Source of the DNA: Halopiger goleimassiliensis | GTDB lineage: Archaea; Halobacteriota; Halobacteria; Halobacteriales; Natrialbaceae | Reading direction: 5' to 3' | Assembly: GCF_000455345.1 (NCBI RefSeq) | Contig: NZ_HG315690.1 | Span: 881,742 to 945,741, forward strand | Length of the DNA stretch: 64,000 nt | Notes under the pieces: model-generated | Told to the model about the DNA's origin: nothing | Databases searched by the model: none | The model's input: the letters and a program-made list of their open reading frames with translations, nothing else | Part shown: in pieces, positions 35,389 to 43,539 of the stretch | How positions within the stretch are numbered: the stretch's first letter is position 1 | Layout: every line of letters starts with the position of its first letter | Translations under genes and position numbers: made by a program

Positions 35389-36396
35389 ATGAGTTTCAGT
35401 ACCCGCCGGTGGACGCGACTCGGGGTCGGCTACGTCAGACAGTATCCGTTCGACCTCGCCGTCGTCTCCGTCGCGGCGGTCGGTGCCTACGCGATCGTCG
35501 GCGGCCAGCCCGAGGGGACGCCGCTGCGCCTGTTCGGGACCGTCCTCCTCGCGTTGTTTCTGCCGGGATACGCCTTCGTCTCGGTGCTCTTCCCGGCGAT
35601 CGAACGCCGCAGTCCCGACGCCGCGTCGAACGGCCTCGACTCCACCCCCGGGGGGATCGCGGTCGTCGAACGGTTTGGCCTGGCGTTTGTCCTCTCGATC
35701 GCCATCGTCCCGATGGTCGTCCTCACGTTGGCCGTGACCGACTGGGGGCTCGGGACCGAACCCATCGCGGTCTCGCTGACTGCGATTACCGTCGTACTCG
35801 CACAGCTGGGCGTGGTTCGGCGACTCCGAACCCCGGCCGGGAAGCGGTTCACCGTTTCGCCCATCGCCGCGATCGACCGCTTTCGCCGGGCGGAAAACTC
35901 CCTCGCGACGGTGTCGTCGATCCTGCTCGTGGGTGCAATCGTCGTCGCGTCCGGTGCCTTGCTACTCGGCATGTTCGCACCGGCGTCGGCGGGTGGGTTC
36001 ACCGAACTCGGCCTCTACAGCGAGGACGAGGACGGCGACCTCGTCCCCGGCGCGATCCCGGACGAGGTCGAACCCGGCGAGTCGGTACCGGTCACGATCG
36101 CGATCGAGAACGAAGAAGGAGAACGAATGGAGTACACGGCCGTCGTCCAACAGGGGCTCCTCGAGGACGGCGAGGTCGTCGAGCGGACGACGCTCGAGGA
36201 ACTGAGCGCGACGGTCGCGGACGGGGATACGGCGAGGACGCAGCACCAGGTGACGCCGACCGTCGAAGACGGCGAGAGCGTCCGCGTAAACGTGTTGCTG
36301 TACTACGGGGACGCCCCGGACGACCCAGCGCCGGGCACCGCCGTCGAAGACGCACACTTCTGGACGACGGTCACCGAGGACACCGACGACGGCTGA
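35389..36396 (+). CDS. DUF1616 domain membrane protein
   Basis: 335 aa. N-terminal half has four predicted membrane helices (near residues 22-38, 42-65, 88-116 and 122-138) with FGTVLLALFLPGYAFVSVLFP, the DUF1616 signature. A further helix lies near 180-200. The C-terminal part, residues about 205-335, is an exposed acidic beta-rich domain with VEPGESVPVTIAIENEEGE, typical of CARDB/NEW-like extracellular modules. Function unknown; members often sit in cell-surface and polysaccharide regions, as here. A GGTGA ribosome site precedes the ATG. Confidence 0.85.
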   Translation: MSFSTRRWTRLGVGYVRQYPFDLAVVSVAAVGAYAIVGGQPEGTPLRLFGTVLLALFLPGYAFVSVLFPAIERRSPDAASNGLDSTPGGIAVVERFGLAFVLSIAIVPMVVLTLAVTDWGLGTEPIAVSLTAITVVLAQLGVVRRLRTPAGKRFTVSPIAAIDRFRRAENSLATVSSILLVGAIVVASGALLLGMFAPASAGGFTELGLYSEDEDGDLVPGAIPDEVEPGESVPVTIAIENEEGERMEYTAVVQQGLLEDGEVVERTTLEELSATVADGDTARTQHQVTPTVEDGESVRVNVLLYYGDAPDDPAPGTAVEDAHFWTTVTEDTDDG

Positions 36397-36703
36397 TCGC
36401 GGCCCTCTTGGAGCCGAGCAGCGTACCGCGGCGATTCGCGTCTCGGACTCGAGCCGAGACGCGCCCGCTGTGGCCGTTTCGATCCCACCCGTAGGTGATC
36501 GTCGGCCGTCGTAGCTGTGCGTTGTTCGATCGGTCCTGAAGGCCTCAGAGAGCCTGTCGAACGCCGTCTTCGACGAGTTACACGCCGAGTACCCGTCCCG
36601 CGAAGAGGGAGGGAGCCGACTCACCCGAGAGAACGTCCTCCCTGACAGGGTACTACCAGCGACACGTTGCCGCAGTGCGGAGAAACAGCCCGTGACGAAC
36701 CGA
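36397..36703. other. 307-nt convergent region with a strong hairpin
   Basis: Lies between the convergent DUF1616 and DUF7344-like genes. Apart from the hairpin at 36437-36463 nothing is recognised. Confidence 0.45.
36437..36463. terminator. 10-bp perfect hairpin after DUF1616
   Basis: The arms CGCGTCTCGG (36437-36446) and CCGAGACGCG (36454-36463) flank ACTCGAG. It begins 41 nt after the DUF1616 stop, a natural place for a transcription end, and it could serve the convergent gene as well. There is no clear T-run. Confidence 0.45.
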
Positions 36704-37234
36704 CTAGTGGCTCGCACGACCGATCGGAAGGCCGAGGTCGGAGCGTCGAGAGACGAACTGGACGAGCGATATCGCGAGCACGACGAGACACAGCGCGAGG
36801 ACGACGATGGGGACAACGGCGCTCGAGATCGGCGCGATCCAGGTCGCCGCGACGATGGCCGCCCCGAGGACGGTCACTCCGAAGTACGCGAGGTGCCACC
36901 GACGGCTGCCCTCGAGGTGGCGATCCAGGTAGGGTTCGAAGACCTCCTCGCTGGGGAGGAGTTCGATCGTGTGGGCGTCGGGGTCCCAGTCGACGATGCC
37001 GTGCTCCTCGAGCATTGGCAGGTGGGTCTGGTAGAGGGAGATGTACACGCGCCGCCGTTGCGTGCGGGTGACGTCGTCGGGGTCGGTGTCGTTCTCCCAG
37101 GCTGCGACCTGCTCGACGAGCGAGGACAGCTCGCAGTGACCTCCCTGCTGTTTGAGGTACTGGACGGTTCGTCGACGCCGTGCGTTACTGAACACGTCGA
37201 ACAGTTCGGCCTGAGTGAGTTCGTGGTCAGACAT
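36704..37234 (-). CDS. DUF7344-like HTH protein with two membrane helices
   Basis: 176 aa. N-terminal winged helix (FDVFSNARRRRTVQYLKQQ, ELSSLVEQVAAWEND, RVYISLYQTHLPMLEEHG; residues about 10-95) and two C-terminal helices (about 117-137 and 139-160), then a short basic tail. Same layout as the gene at 32817 and probably its paralogue. Likely a membrane-bound regulator. It is divergent from the polysaccharide operon across 525 nt, and may control it; this is inference from position only. Confidence 0.82.
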   Translation of the reverse strand: MSDHELTQAELFDVFSNARRRRTVQYLKQQGGHCELSSLVEQVAAWENDTDPDDVTRTQRRRVYISLYQTHLPMLEEHGIVDWDPDAHTIELLPSEEVFEPYLDRHLEGSRRWHLAYFGVTVLGAAIVAATWIAPISSAVVPIVVLALCLVVLAISLVQFVSRRSDLGLPIGRASH

Positions 37235-37759
37235 GGATGCCCTCGTGGTCCCGATCCTGGTCTCGGTCGGGGGTGGACGGATACCTCACACCACGTGTGC
37301 CAGTTCCGCACCCTTTACTATCGCAGGGCTACCCTGTCGAAAGCGAATTATACCCGTTAGCAGCCGTGACTGACGCGATATGCGACGTTTCAACGATCGA
37401 ATGCTGTTCGAACGGACGGCCCGATGTTGGGGTCGATTGCCCCCGACGGACGATCGGTCGGGCGCGTGGAACGGCTGTAGTTCGTCGCTACGAGGGCTCA
37501 GGCCCGGGATAACAAAACCTCGGTATCGGCTGTATCAGGACGATTCCCACCCGGGTATCGAGTAACCGATGATACAACCACATCGACGACACGACGTTCT
37601 CACGCCGTCGGACGACGCGATACGGATCGCACGCGGCGGATCGTCGCCTGCGACGACCAGTGCGACGCGAACGGGTGTGTACGGGTCGTCGTCCGGCCCT
37701 GTCGCGCGACGGTCGGAGCGATCGAGACGTCACGCCGACACGAACGGAGGTGGCCGTGC
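37235..37759. other. 525-nt region before the polysaccharide operon
   Basis: No protein-like frame. No AT-rich TATA box stands out at the usual distance from 37760, so the operon may have a leader. Its right end has a strong ribosome-binding site (GGAGGTGG, 37746-37753), which also suggests a leadered message. Confidence 0.4.
37746..37753 (+). promoter_or_regulatory. Shine-Dalgarno site of the polysaccharide operon
   Basis: GGAGGTGG ends 6 nt before the ATG at 37760 and matches the 3' end of archaeal 16S rRNA well. Most genes in this window lack such a site, so this one decides the start and implies a leadered transcript. Confidence 0.6.
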
Positions 37760-38338
37760 ATGACCCAGTCCGCTCTCGGTGACGGCTGTGCGATCGACGA
37801 CGGCGCGACGATCGGCTACGGAGAGTTCGACGAACCGACCCGCATCGGTCGCGACGCGACGATCAGAGAGGGATCGATCGTCTACGGCGACGTGACCATC
37901 GGCGACGGTCTCGCCACCGGTCACGACGTGTTGATCCGCGAGGGAACGACCATCGGCGACGACGTCCTCGTCGGCACGAAGACGGTCATCGACGGGCAGA
38001 CGACGATCGGCTCGCACGTGAGCCTCCAGACCAACGTCTACGTGCCGACCCGGACGACCATCGAGGACAACGTCTTCGTCGGACCGGGTGCCGTCCTGAC
38101 CAACGACGAGTACCCCGTTCGGACTGACGACGACCTCGAGGGACCGACGATCCGCGAGGGCGCGTCGATCGGCGCGAACGCGACCCTGCTGCCCGGCGTG
38201 ACGATCGGCGAGAACGCCTTCGTCGCCGCCGGCGCGGTCGTCACCGAGGACGTCCCGGCCGACACCCTGGCCGTCGGAGCGCCCGCAACTACCCAGCCGT
38301 TACCGGACCCCCTCGAGGGGCCGAACGATCTGGCATGA
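37760..38338 (+). CDS. Hexapeptide-repeat N-acetyltransferase, WbpD-like
   Basis: 192 aa left-handed beta-helix acyltransferase. Hexapeptide turns run through most of the chain (for example VTIGDGLATGHDVLIREG, TTIGDDVLVGTKTVIDGQ and IGANATLLPGVTIGENAFV). The FVGPGAVLTNDEYP loop and the end AAGAVVTEDVPADTLAVG are typical of WbpD/WlbB-type sugar-nucleotide 3-N-acetyltransferases. It would acetylate the 3-amino group of UDP-GlcNAc(3N)A using acetyl-CoA. The stop overlaps the next start (ATGA at 38335). Confidence 0.85.
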   Translation: MTQSALGDGCAIDDGATIGYGEFDEPTRIGRDATIREGSIVYGDVTIGDGLATGHDVLIREGTTIGDDVLVGTKTVIDGQTTIGSHVSLQTNVYVPTRTTIEDNVFVGPGAVLTNDEYPVRTDDDLEGPTIREGASIGANATLLPGVTIGENAFVAAGAVVTEDVPADTLAVGAPATTQPLPDPLEGPNDLA

Positions 38339-39549
38339 GCGACAGCGAGACCAGCACCGACAGCGGGATGGACGCCCCCGGGACCGAGACGGACGTTGCC
38401 GACGAGCGCGACGATGACGCGACCGAACCGGAGAACGACGACGTCCCGATCGCGGCCCCTGACGTCGGCGCGGCGGCAATAGAGCGCATCGGGTCCGTCC
38501 TCGAGAGCGGAGTCCTCGCCGCCGGAGACGAAGTCGCCGCCTTCGAATCGGCGTTCGCCACCTACTGTGGGGTGAGCCACGCCGTCGCGACGTCCAACGG
38601 GACGACCGCGCTGCACGCCGCCCTCGAGGCGCTCGGCGTCGAGGAGGGCGACGCCGTCGTCACCTCGCCGTTCTCGTTCGTCGCGAGCGCGAACGCGATC
38701 CGGCTGGCCGGCGGCAAACCGGTGTTCGCCGACGTCGACCCGGAGACGTACACGCTCGATCCGGTCGACGTCGAGCGGGTGCTCTCGCGGCGCGACGACG
38801 TGGTGGGACTGCTCCCGGTCCACCTCTACGGCCTGCCCGCCGAGATGCCTGCCCTCACCGATATCGCCGACGAACACGACCTGTTCGTCCTCGAGGACGC
38901 CTGCCAGGCCCACGGCGCGTCCATCGAAGGGCGACGGGTCGGGGCCATCGGTGACGCGGCCTGTTTCTCCTTCTATCCGACGAAGAACATGACGACGGGC
39001 GAGGGCGGGATGGTCACGACCGACCGGGCGGACGTCGCGGATCGGATCGCGAGCTACATCAACCACGGCCGCGCGCCGGACGACGACGGCGGCTACGAAC
39101 ACCGCCGACTCGGCCACAACTACCGGCTGACCAACGTCGCCGCCGCCATCGGCCGGTGCCAACTCGAGCGCCTGCCCGAGTTCGTCGAGGCCCGCCGGGA
39201 GAACGCGGCGGCGTACGACGAGGCGTTCGCCGATCTGCCGGTTCGGACGCCGACAGTACCCGACGGCTACCGGCACGTCTACCACCAGTACACGATCCGG
39301 TACGACGACCGCGACGGACTGGCGCGGGCGCTCGCGGACCGGGGCGTCGATACGGCGGTCTACTACGATCCGCCGATCCACCGCCAGCCCGCGTACGAGA
39401 CGGTCAGCACGGCCGCCGTGGAGCTTCCGCGAGCGGAGCGGGCGGCCGAGACGGTGCTGTCGATTCCGGTCCACCCGGGGCTCTCGGAACGCGACCGACG
39501 GACGGTCGTCGAAGCGGTCCAGTCGTACGTCGATTCAGATCCCACATGA
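38335..39549 (+). CDS. DegT/DnrJ/EryC1 aminotransferase, WbpE-like
   Basis: PLP-dependent sugar aminotransferase, 404 aa with an acidic N-terminal extension of about 40 residues not found in bacterial relatives. Seen: SNGTTALHAALEALG (substrate/PLP phosphate site), LEDACQAHGA with the PLP-ring Asp, and Lys217 in CFSFYPTKNMTTGEGG as the Schiff-base lysine. Would transfer an amino group from glutamate to a 3-keto sugar nucleotide. It lies between the acetyltransferase and the oxidoreductase, overlapping both by 4 nt, so the pathway is translated as a unit. Confidence 0.88.
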   Translation: MSDSETSTDSGMDAPGTETDVADERDDDATEPENDDVPIAAPDVGAAAIERIGSVLESGVLAAGDEVAAFESAFATYCGVSHAVATSNGTTALHAALEALGVEEGDAVVTSPFSFVASANAIRLAGGKPVFADVDPETYTLDPVDVERVLSRRDDVVGLLPVHLYGLPAEMPALTDIADEHDLFVLEDACQAHGASIEGRRVGAIGDAACFSFYPTKNMTTGEGGMVTTDRADVADRIASYINHGRAPDDDGGYEHRRLGHNYRLTNVAAAIGRCQLERLPEFVEARRENAAAYDEAFADLPVRTPTVPDGYRHVYHQYTIRYDDRDGLARALADRGVDTAVYYDPPIHRQPAYETVSTAAVELPRAERAAETVLSIPVHPGLSERDRRTVVEAVQSYVDSDPT

Positions 39550-40544
39550 GTACACCAACACGCGATCAGCCACGGTCGATTCGCGCCGGCGTCGTCGGCG
39601 TGGGTGCGATGGGCGAGAACCACGCGCGCGTCTACAGCGAACTCCCGGCCGTCGACCTGGTCGGCGTCAGCGACCGCGACGCCGCCGTCGCGCGGGAGGT
39701 CGCCGCCGAGTACGGCACCGACGCCCTAGACGTCGAATCGCTGCTCGAGCGGTGTGACGTCGTGACGGTCGCCGTCCCGACGCCCGCCCACTACGAGACC
39801 GTCTCGCGGTGTCTCGAGGCGGGGGTCCACGTCCTGGTCGAGAAGCCGATCACCGAAACCCTCGAGCAGGGTCGACGGCTGGCCGAGCAGGCCGACGAGG
39901 CGGGCCTGGTCCTCCAGGTCGGCCACATCGAACGGTTCAACCCCGCGGTACAGACCGTCGACGACCTGCTCGACGACCTCGAGGTGATCAGCCTCGAGGC
40001 CGAACGGCTCGGCCCGCCGGTCGATCGGACGAACCGGGGGAACGTCGTCTACGACCTGATGGTCCACGACGTCGACATCGTGGACTCGCTGCTGGGCGAT
40101 CGGCCGGACTCGATCACCGCGATGGGGACCGACGACGGCCAGTACGCGACGGCGACGCTCGCCTACGACGACGTGCTCGCCTCGTTGACGGCCAGCCGGG
40201 TCACCCAGAAGAAGGTCCGGAAACTGACCGTCACGGCCCGCGAGTGTCTCGTCGAGGTCGACTACCTCGAGCAGTCCGTGCTGATCCACCGGGATTCCTA
40301 CCCCGAGTACCTGAACGACGACGGAACGCGGCGCTACCGCCACGAGAGCGTCGTCGAACGACCGCGCGTGGACAACGGCGAACCGTTGCGCCACGAACTC
40401 GAGGCGTTCGTCGAGGCGGTCCGCACCGAGTCCGAACCGGAGGTGACGGCCCAGGACGGCATCGAGGCCCTCGAGACGGTCCAGCGGATCGACGCACTGG
40501 TCGACGACCAGCCGGAGCGCGAACGGGAGGTGGAAGCCCGATGA
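39546..40544 (+). CDS. Gfo/Idh/MocA oxidoreductase, WbpB-like
   Basis: NAD(P)-dependent sugar-nucleotide dehydrogenase of 332 aa. Seen: Rossmann motif GVVGVGAMGENHARVY (residues about 15-30), the EKPI motif of the family, GHIERFNPAV, and the C-terminal catalytic half with VVYDLMVHDVDIVDSLLG. In the WbpB role it oxidises C3 of UDP-GlcNAcA to give the 3-keto substrate for the aminotransferase. ATG 39546 overlaps the upstream stop. Some relatives act on unrelated sugars, but the neighbours support this role. Confidence 0.85.
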   Translation: MSTPTRDQPRSIRAGVVGVGAMGENHARVYSELPAVDLVGVSDRDAAVAREVAAEYGTDALDVESLLERCDVVTVAVPTPAHYETVSRCLEAGVHVLVEKPITETLEQGRRLAEQADEAGLVLQVGHIERFNPAVQTVDDLLDDLEVISLEAERLGPPVDRTNRGNVVYDLMVHDVDIVDSLLGDRPDSITAMGTDDGQYATATLAYDDVLASLTASRVTQKKVRKLTVTARECLVEVDYLEQSVLIHRDSYPEYLNDDGTRRYRHESVVERPRVDNGEPLRHELEAFVEAVRTESEPEVTAQDGIEALETVQRIDALVDDQPEREREVEAR

Positions 40545-42121
40545 CGCGGGCCTCGAGCGACGAACGGAATCCGGACGCCGAGAGCCCGAACGACGCGCCC
40601 CCGCTCTACGGGACCGACGCGTCCGAGGAGCGACAGCGCGACCTGCTGACGGGCGGCGAGATACCGGTCGCCGTCTACGGACTCGGTAAGATGGGACTGC
40701 CGCTGGCGGCCGTCTACGCGGAGACGACCGGGAACGTCACCGGCGTCGACGTCGATCCGTCGGTCGTCGAGTCGGTGAACGCGGGCGGGAGCCACGTCGT
40801 CGGCGAACCCGGCCTCGACGACCTCGTCGGCGAACAGGTCGACGCAGGGCGGCTCGAGGCGACCACGGACGGCCCCGAAGCGGCCGAACGCGCCCGCATT
40901 CACGTGATCATCGTCCCGACGTTGCTCGACGAGGACGACGAGCCGGAGCTGGCGACCGTCGAGTCGGTCGCCGACGCCATCGCCGCCGGGCTGGCTCCGG
41001 GCGACCTCGTGATCGCCGAATCGACGCTGCCGCCGGGCACCTGTCGGGACGTCCTCGAGCCCCACCTCGCGGCCGAGTCGGGGCTCGACCCCGAGGCATT
41101 CGGCCTCGCGTTCTGTCCCGAACGGACCTCCTCGGGGACGGCCCTACGGGACATCCGCGGCCAGTACCCGAAGGTCGTCGGCGGGGTCGACGACGAGAGC
41201 ACCCGCGCAGCGGCGGTCGTCTACGACGAACTCTCGAGCAACGAGGTTCACCCGGTCTCGGACGCGACGACCGCCGAGGCCGTCAAGGTGTTCGAGGGCG
41301 TCTACCGCGACGTCAACATCGCGCTCGCGAACGAACTCGGACGGCTCGCGGACGAACTGGACATCTCCGTCCGCGAGGCTATCGAGACGGCCAACGAGCT
41401 GCCGATGTGTCAGCTCCACGACCCCGGCCCGGGCGTCGGCGGCCACTGCATTCCCTTTTACCCGCACTTCCTGCTGTCCGGCGCGGACGAGCCGATGGAC
41501 CTGACCCGTACCGCACGCCGGGTCAACGACGCCATGCCGTCGGTCGTCGTCGACCGCCTCGAGCGGGAACTCGCGGCGGCCGCCCGTTCGGACGGTTACC
41601 CGGACGTCGAACCCGACCTCGCCGACGCGTCGGTGGTCGTCCTGGGACTGACCTACCGCCCGGGCGTCGAGGAGACCCGCGCCTCCCCGGCGCTCGGCGT
41701 CGTCGAGGCGCTCCGCGACGCCGGCACGGCGGTCGCCGGCGTCGATCCGCTCGTCGATCCCGCCGAGTTCGGCGTGCGCGCCGTCGACTGCGACGCGCTG
41801 TCGGTCGAATCGTTCGACGCAGCCGTCCTCGTCACCCCCCACGAGGAGTTCGGGCGGATCGACTGGACCGACCTCGAGCCGATGGTCGTCGTCGACGGTC
41901 GCGACGCGCTGACCGGATACGACGGCTGGCCGGCACACGACGGCGACGCGACGGACCACCGCGTCTACACGCTCGCGGGCTCGGCCACCGGTGCGCCGCC
42001 GGGCGGCAGTCGCGACTCGAGCGACCGGACGGAACCGGAACCACCGCGAGCGACGGACGGTACCGCTTCGGGTAGGACTCCCGGAGACGCCGGGCGGACC
42101 GACGGTGGCAACGATGTATAG
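40541..42121 (+). CDS. UDP-GlcNAc 6-dehydrogenase, WbpA-like
   Basis: 526 aa nucleotide-sugar dehydrogenase that oxidises C6 of UDP-GlcNAc (or UDP-ManNAc) twice, using NAD. Seen: an acidic N-terminal tail of about 38 residues, Rossmann GLGKMG at 47-52, the catalytic Cys303 in GVGGHCIPFYP, EAVKVFEGVYRDVNIA, and LGLTYRPGVEETRASP in the C-terminal domain. Family members are usually about 430 aa; the extra length is the N-terminal tail and a Gly/Asp/Arg-rich C-terminal tail of about 45 residues. WecC-type activity is the alternative. Confidence 0.88.
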   Translation: MTRASSDERNPDAESPNDAPPLYGTDASEERQRDLLTGGEIPVAVYGLGKMGLPLAAVYAETTGNVTGVDVDPSVVESVNAGGSHVVGEPGLDDLVGEQVDAGRLEATTDGPEAAERARIHVIIVPTLLDEDDEPELATVESVADAIAAGLAPGDLVIAESTLPPGTCRDVLEPHLAAESGLDPEAFGLAFCPERTSSGTALRDIRGQYPKVVGGVDDESTRAAAVVYDELSSNEVHPVSDATTAEAVKVFEGVYRDVNIALANELGRLADELDISVREAIETANELPMCQLHDPGPGVGGHCIPFYPHFLLSGADEPMDLTRTARRVNDAMPSVVVDRLERELAAAARSDGYPDVEPDLADASVVVLGLTYRPGVEETRASPALGVVEALRDAGTAVAGVDPLVDPAEFGVRAVDCDALSVESFDAAVLVTPHEEFGRIDWTDLEPMVVVDGRDALTGYDGWPAHDGDATDHRVYTLAGSATGAPPGGSRDSSDRTEPEPPRATDGTASGRTPGDAGRTDGGNDV

Positions 42122-43196
42122 GGGCAAGCGCATCGGGGTGGTCGTGACCGCCTACAACGAGGAGGGGTTCGTCGGGAACGTCATCGAGACCGTTCCCGAG
42201 TTCGTCGACCGGATCTACGCGGTCGACGACGCCTCGAGCGACGAGAGCTGGGCGGAGATCCAGGCGGTCGCCGAACGGATCAACGACGCCGAATCGGAGC
42301 CCGAACTGGCGGTCGCCGACGGCGGCGAAGACGCCCGCCGCGTCGTCCCGATCCGTCACGAGGAGAACAAGGGGTACGGTGGCGCGGTCAAGACGGGCTA
42401 CCGGCGCGCCGTCGCCGACGAGATGGACGTGGTCGCGGTGATGAACGGCGACGGGCAGATGGATCCCGAGATCCTCGATCGGATCGTCGACCCGGTCGCT
42501 ACCGGCGAAGCCGACTACGCGAAGGGCAACCGCCTGCTCCGGCCGGAGGATCGCGAGGGAATGTCGACGTTCCGGTTCGTCGGGAACGCCGTACTCACCG
42601 GGCTCACGAAGTTCGCCTCGGGCTACTGGACGGTCGGCGATCCCCAGAACGGCTACACCGCCATCTCCCGGGAGACGATCGAATCGCTCGACCTCGAGTC
42701 GATCACCGACCGGTACGGCTTCCTGAACCACCTGCTGACTCACCTCAACGTCGAGGACCGCCGCGTCGCTGACGTTTCCATGTCGGCCGTCTACGGCGAC
42801 GAGACCAGCAGTATCCGGTACGTACCCTTCGTTCGGTACGTCTCGGTGTTGTTGCTCAGGAGTTTCCTGTGGCGGCTCAAACGGGAGTACGTCGTCGAGG
42901 GGTTTCGGCCGACCGTCCTGTTCTACGGCACCGGAACCGCGGGGCTGGCTGGCGGTACGGCCGGGACGCTGGCCTCGCTCCGGCGGCGGGTTCGAGGCGA
43001 CGACACCGGCGCGTTCGTCGGGTTGCTCGCGTCGTTCGTCTCGCTCCTGCTCGGCCTCCTCTCGCTCGGACTCGCCATCGCCTTAGACGCCGCCGAGAAC
43101 GACTCGCTCGAGGTGACGCGCTACGAGTACGACGATGCCGACGGCGACGACGGACGCGAACCCACGCGGACCGGGGACGGTCAGTCGATGGAGTAG
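42114..43196 (+). CDS. Family 2 glycosyltransferase with membrane tail
   Basis: 360 aa. GT-A fold at the N-terminus with VVTAYNEEGFVG, the VDDASSDES nucleotide site (residues about 36-44) and MNGDGQMDPE as the metal-binding region. Two hydrophobic helices lie near residues 243-260 and 295-325, then an acidic tail. It resembles dolichyl-phosphate sugar transferases of the GT2 family, so it may charge a lipid carrier. Start at ATG 42114, overlapping the end of the dehydrogenase gene by 8 nt. Its last 16 nt overlap the convergent zinc-ribbon gene. Confidence 0.85.
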   Translation: MYRGKRIGVVVTAYNEEGFVGNVIETVPEFVDRIYAVDDASSDESWAEIQAVAERINDAESEPELAVADGGEDARRVVPIRHEENKGYGGAVKTGYRRAVADEMDVVAVMNGDGQMDPEILDRIVDPVATGEADYAKGNRLLRPEDREGMSTFRFVGNAVLTGLTKFASGYWTVGDPQNGYTAISRETIESLDLESITDRYGFLNHLLTHLNVEDRRVADVSMSAVYGDETSSIRYVPFVRYVSVLLLRSFLWRLKREYVVEGFRPTVLFYGTGTAGLAGGTAGTLASLRRRVRGDDTGAFVGLLASFVSLLLGLLSLGLAIALDAAENDSLEVTRYEYDDADGDDGREPTRTGDGQSME

Positions 43197-43372
43197 ACCG
43201 CGATGTCAGCGGCGTCACAGACCGGGCAGCGGGTCGTCCCGGCCGAGACGTTCGTCCCGCAGTTGCGACACTCTCGAACCACCGTTCGATCGTCTTCCGA
43301 TTCTGATCGCCCCTCGGAGTCGGACGAATCGGCGGGACCCCGCAACCCCGAGAGTAGTTTGGAGAGGGCCAT
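43181..43372 (-). CDS. Small zinc-ribbon protein
   Basis: 63 aa with a helix MALSKLLSGLRG, an acidic/Ser-rich middle and one treble-clef-like knuckle pair CRNCG and CPVCD eleven residues apart. Such small zinc-ribbons are common in haloarchaea; role unknown. I start at ATG 43372 because the open frame further upstream is not acidic. It overlaps the end of the glycosyltransferase gene tail to tail by 16 nt. Confidence 0.65.
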   Translation of the reverse strand: MALSKLLSGLRGPADSSDSEGRSESEDDRTVVRECRNCGTNVSAGTTRCPVCDAADIAVYSID

Positions 43373-43539
43373 CGGTAGATCCCGTATTCCGGGACCCCGG
43401 ATAAGTGTTGGCGGACTAATCGTCACGTAACACGACGTAACCGTCGGTTCCCGTCCGAAACCGTCGGTCACGTTCCACTCGAGTGCCACGCCCGCCGACG
43501 ATTTCCGTCGAACCGAACCGCGACAGGCGCGATCGAGGG

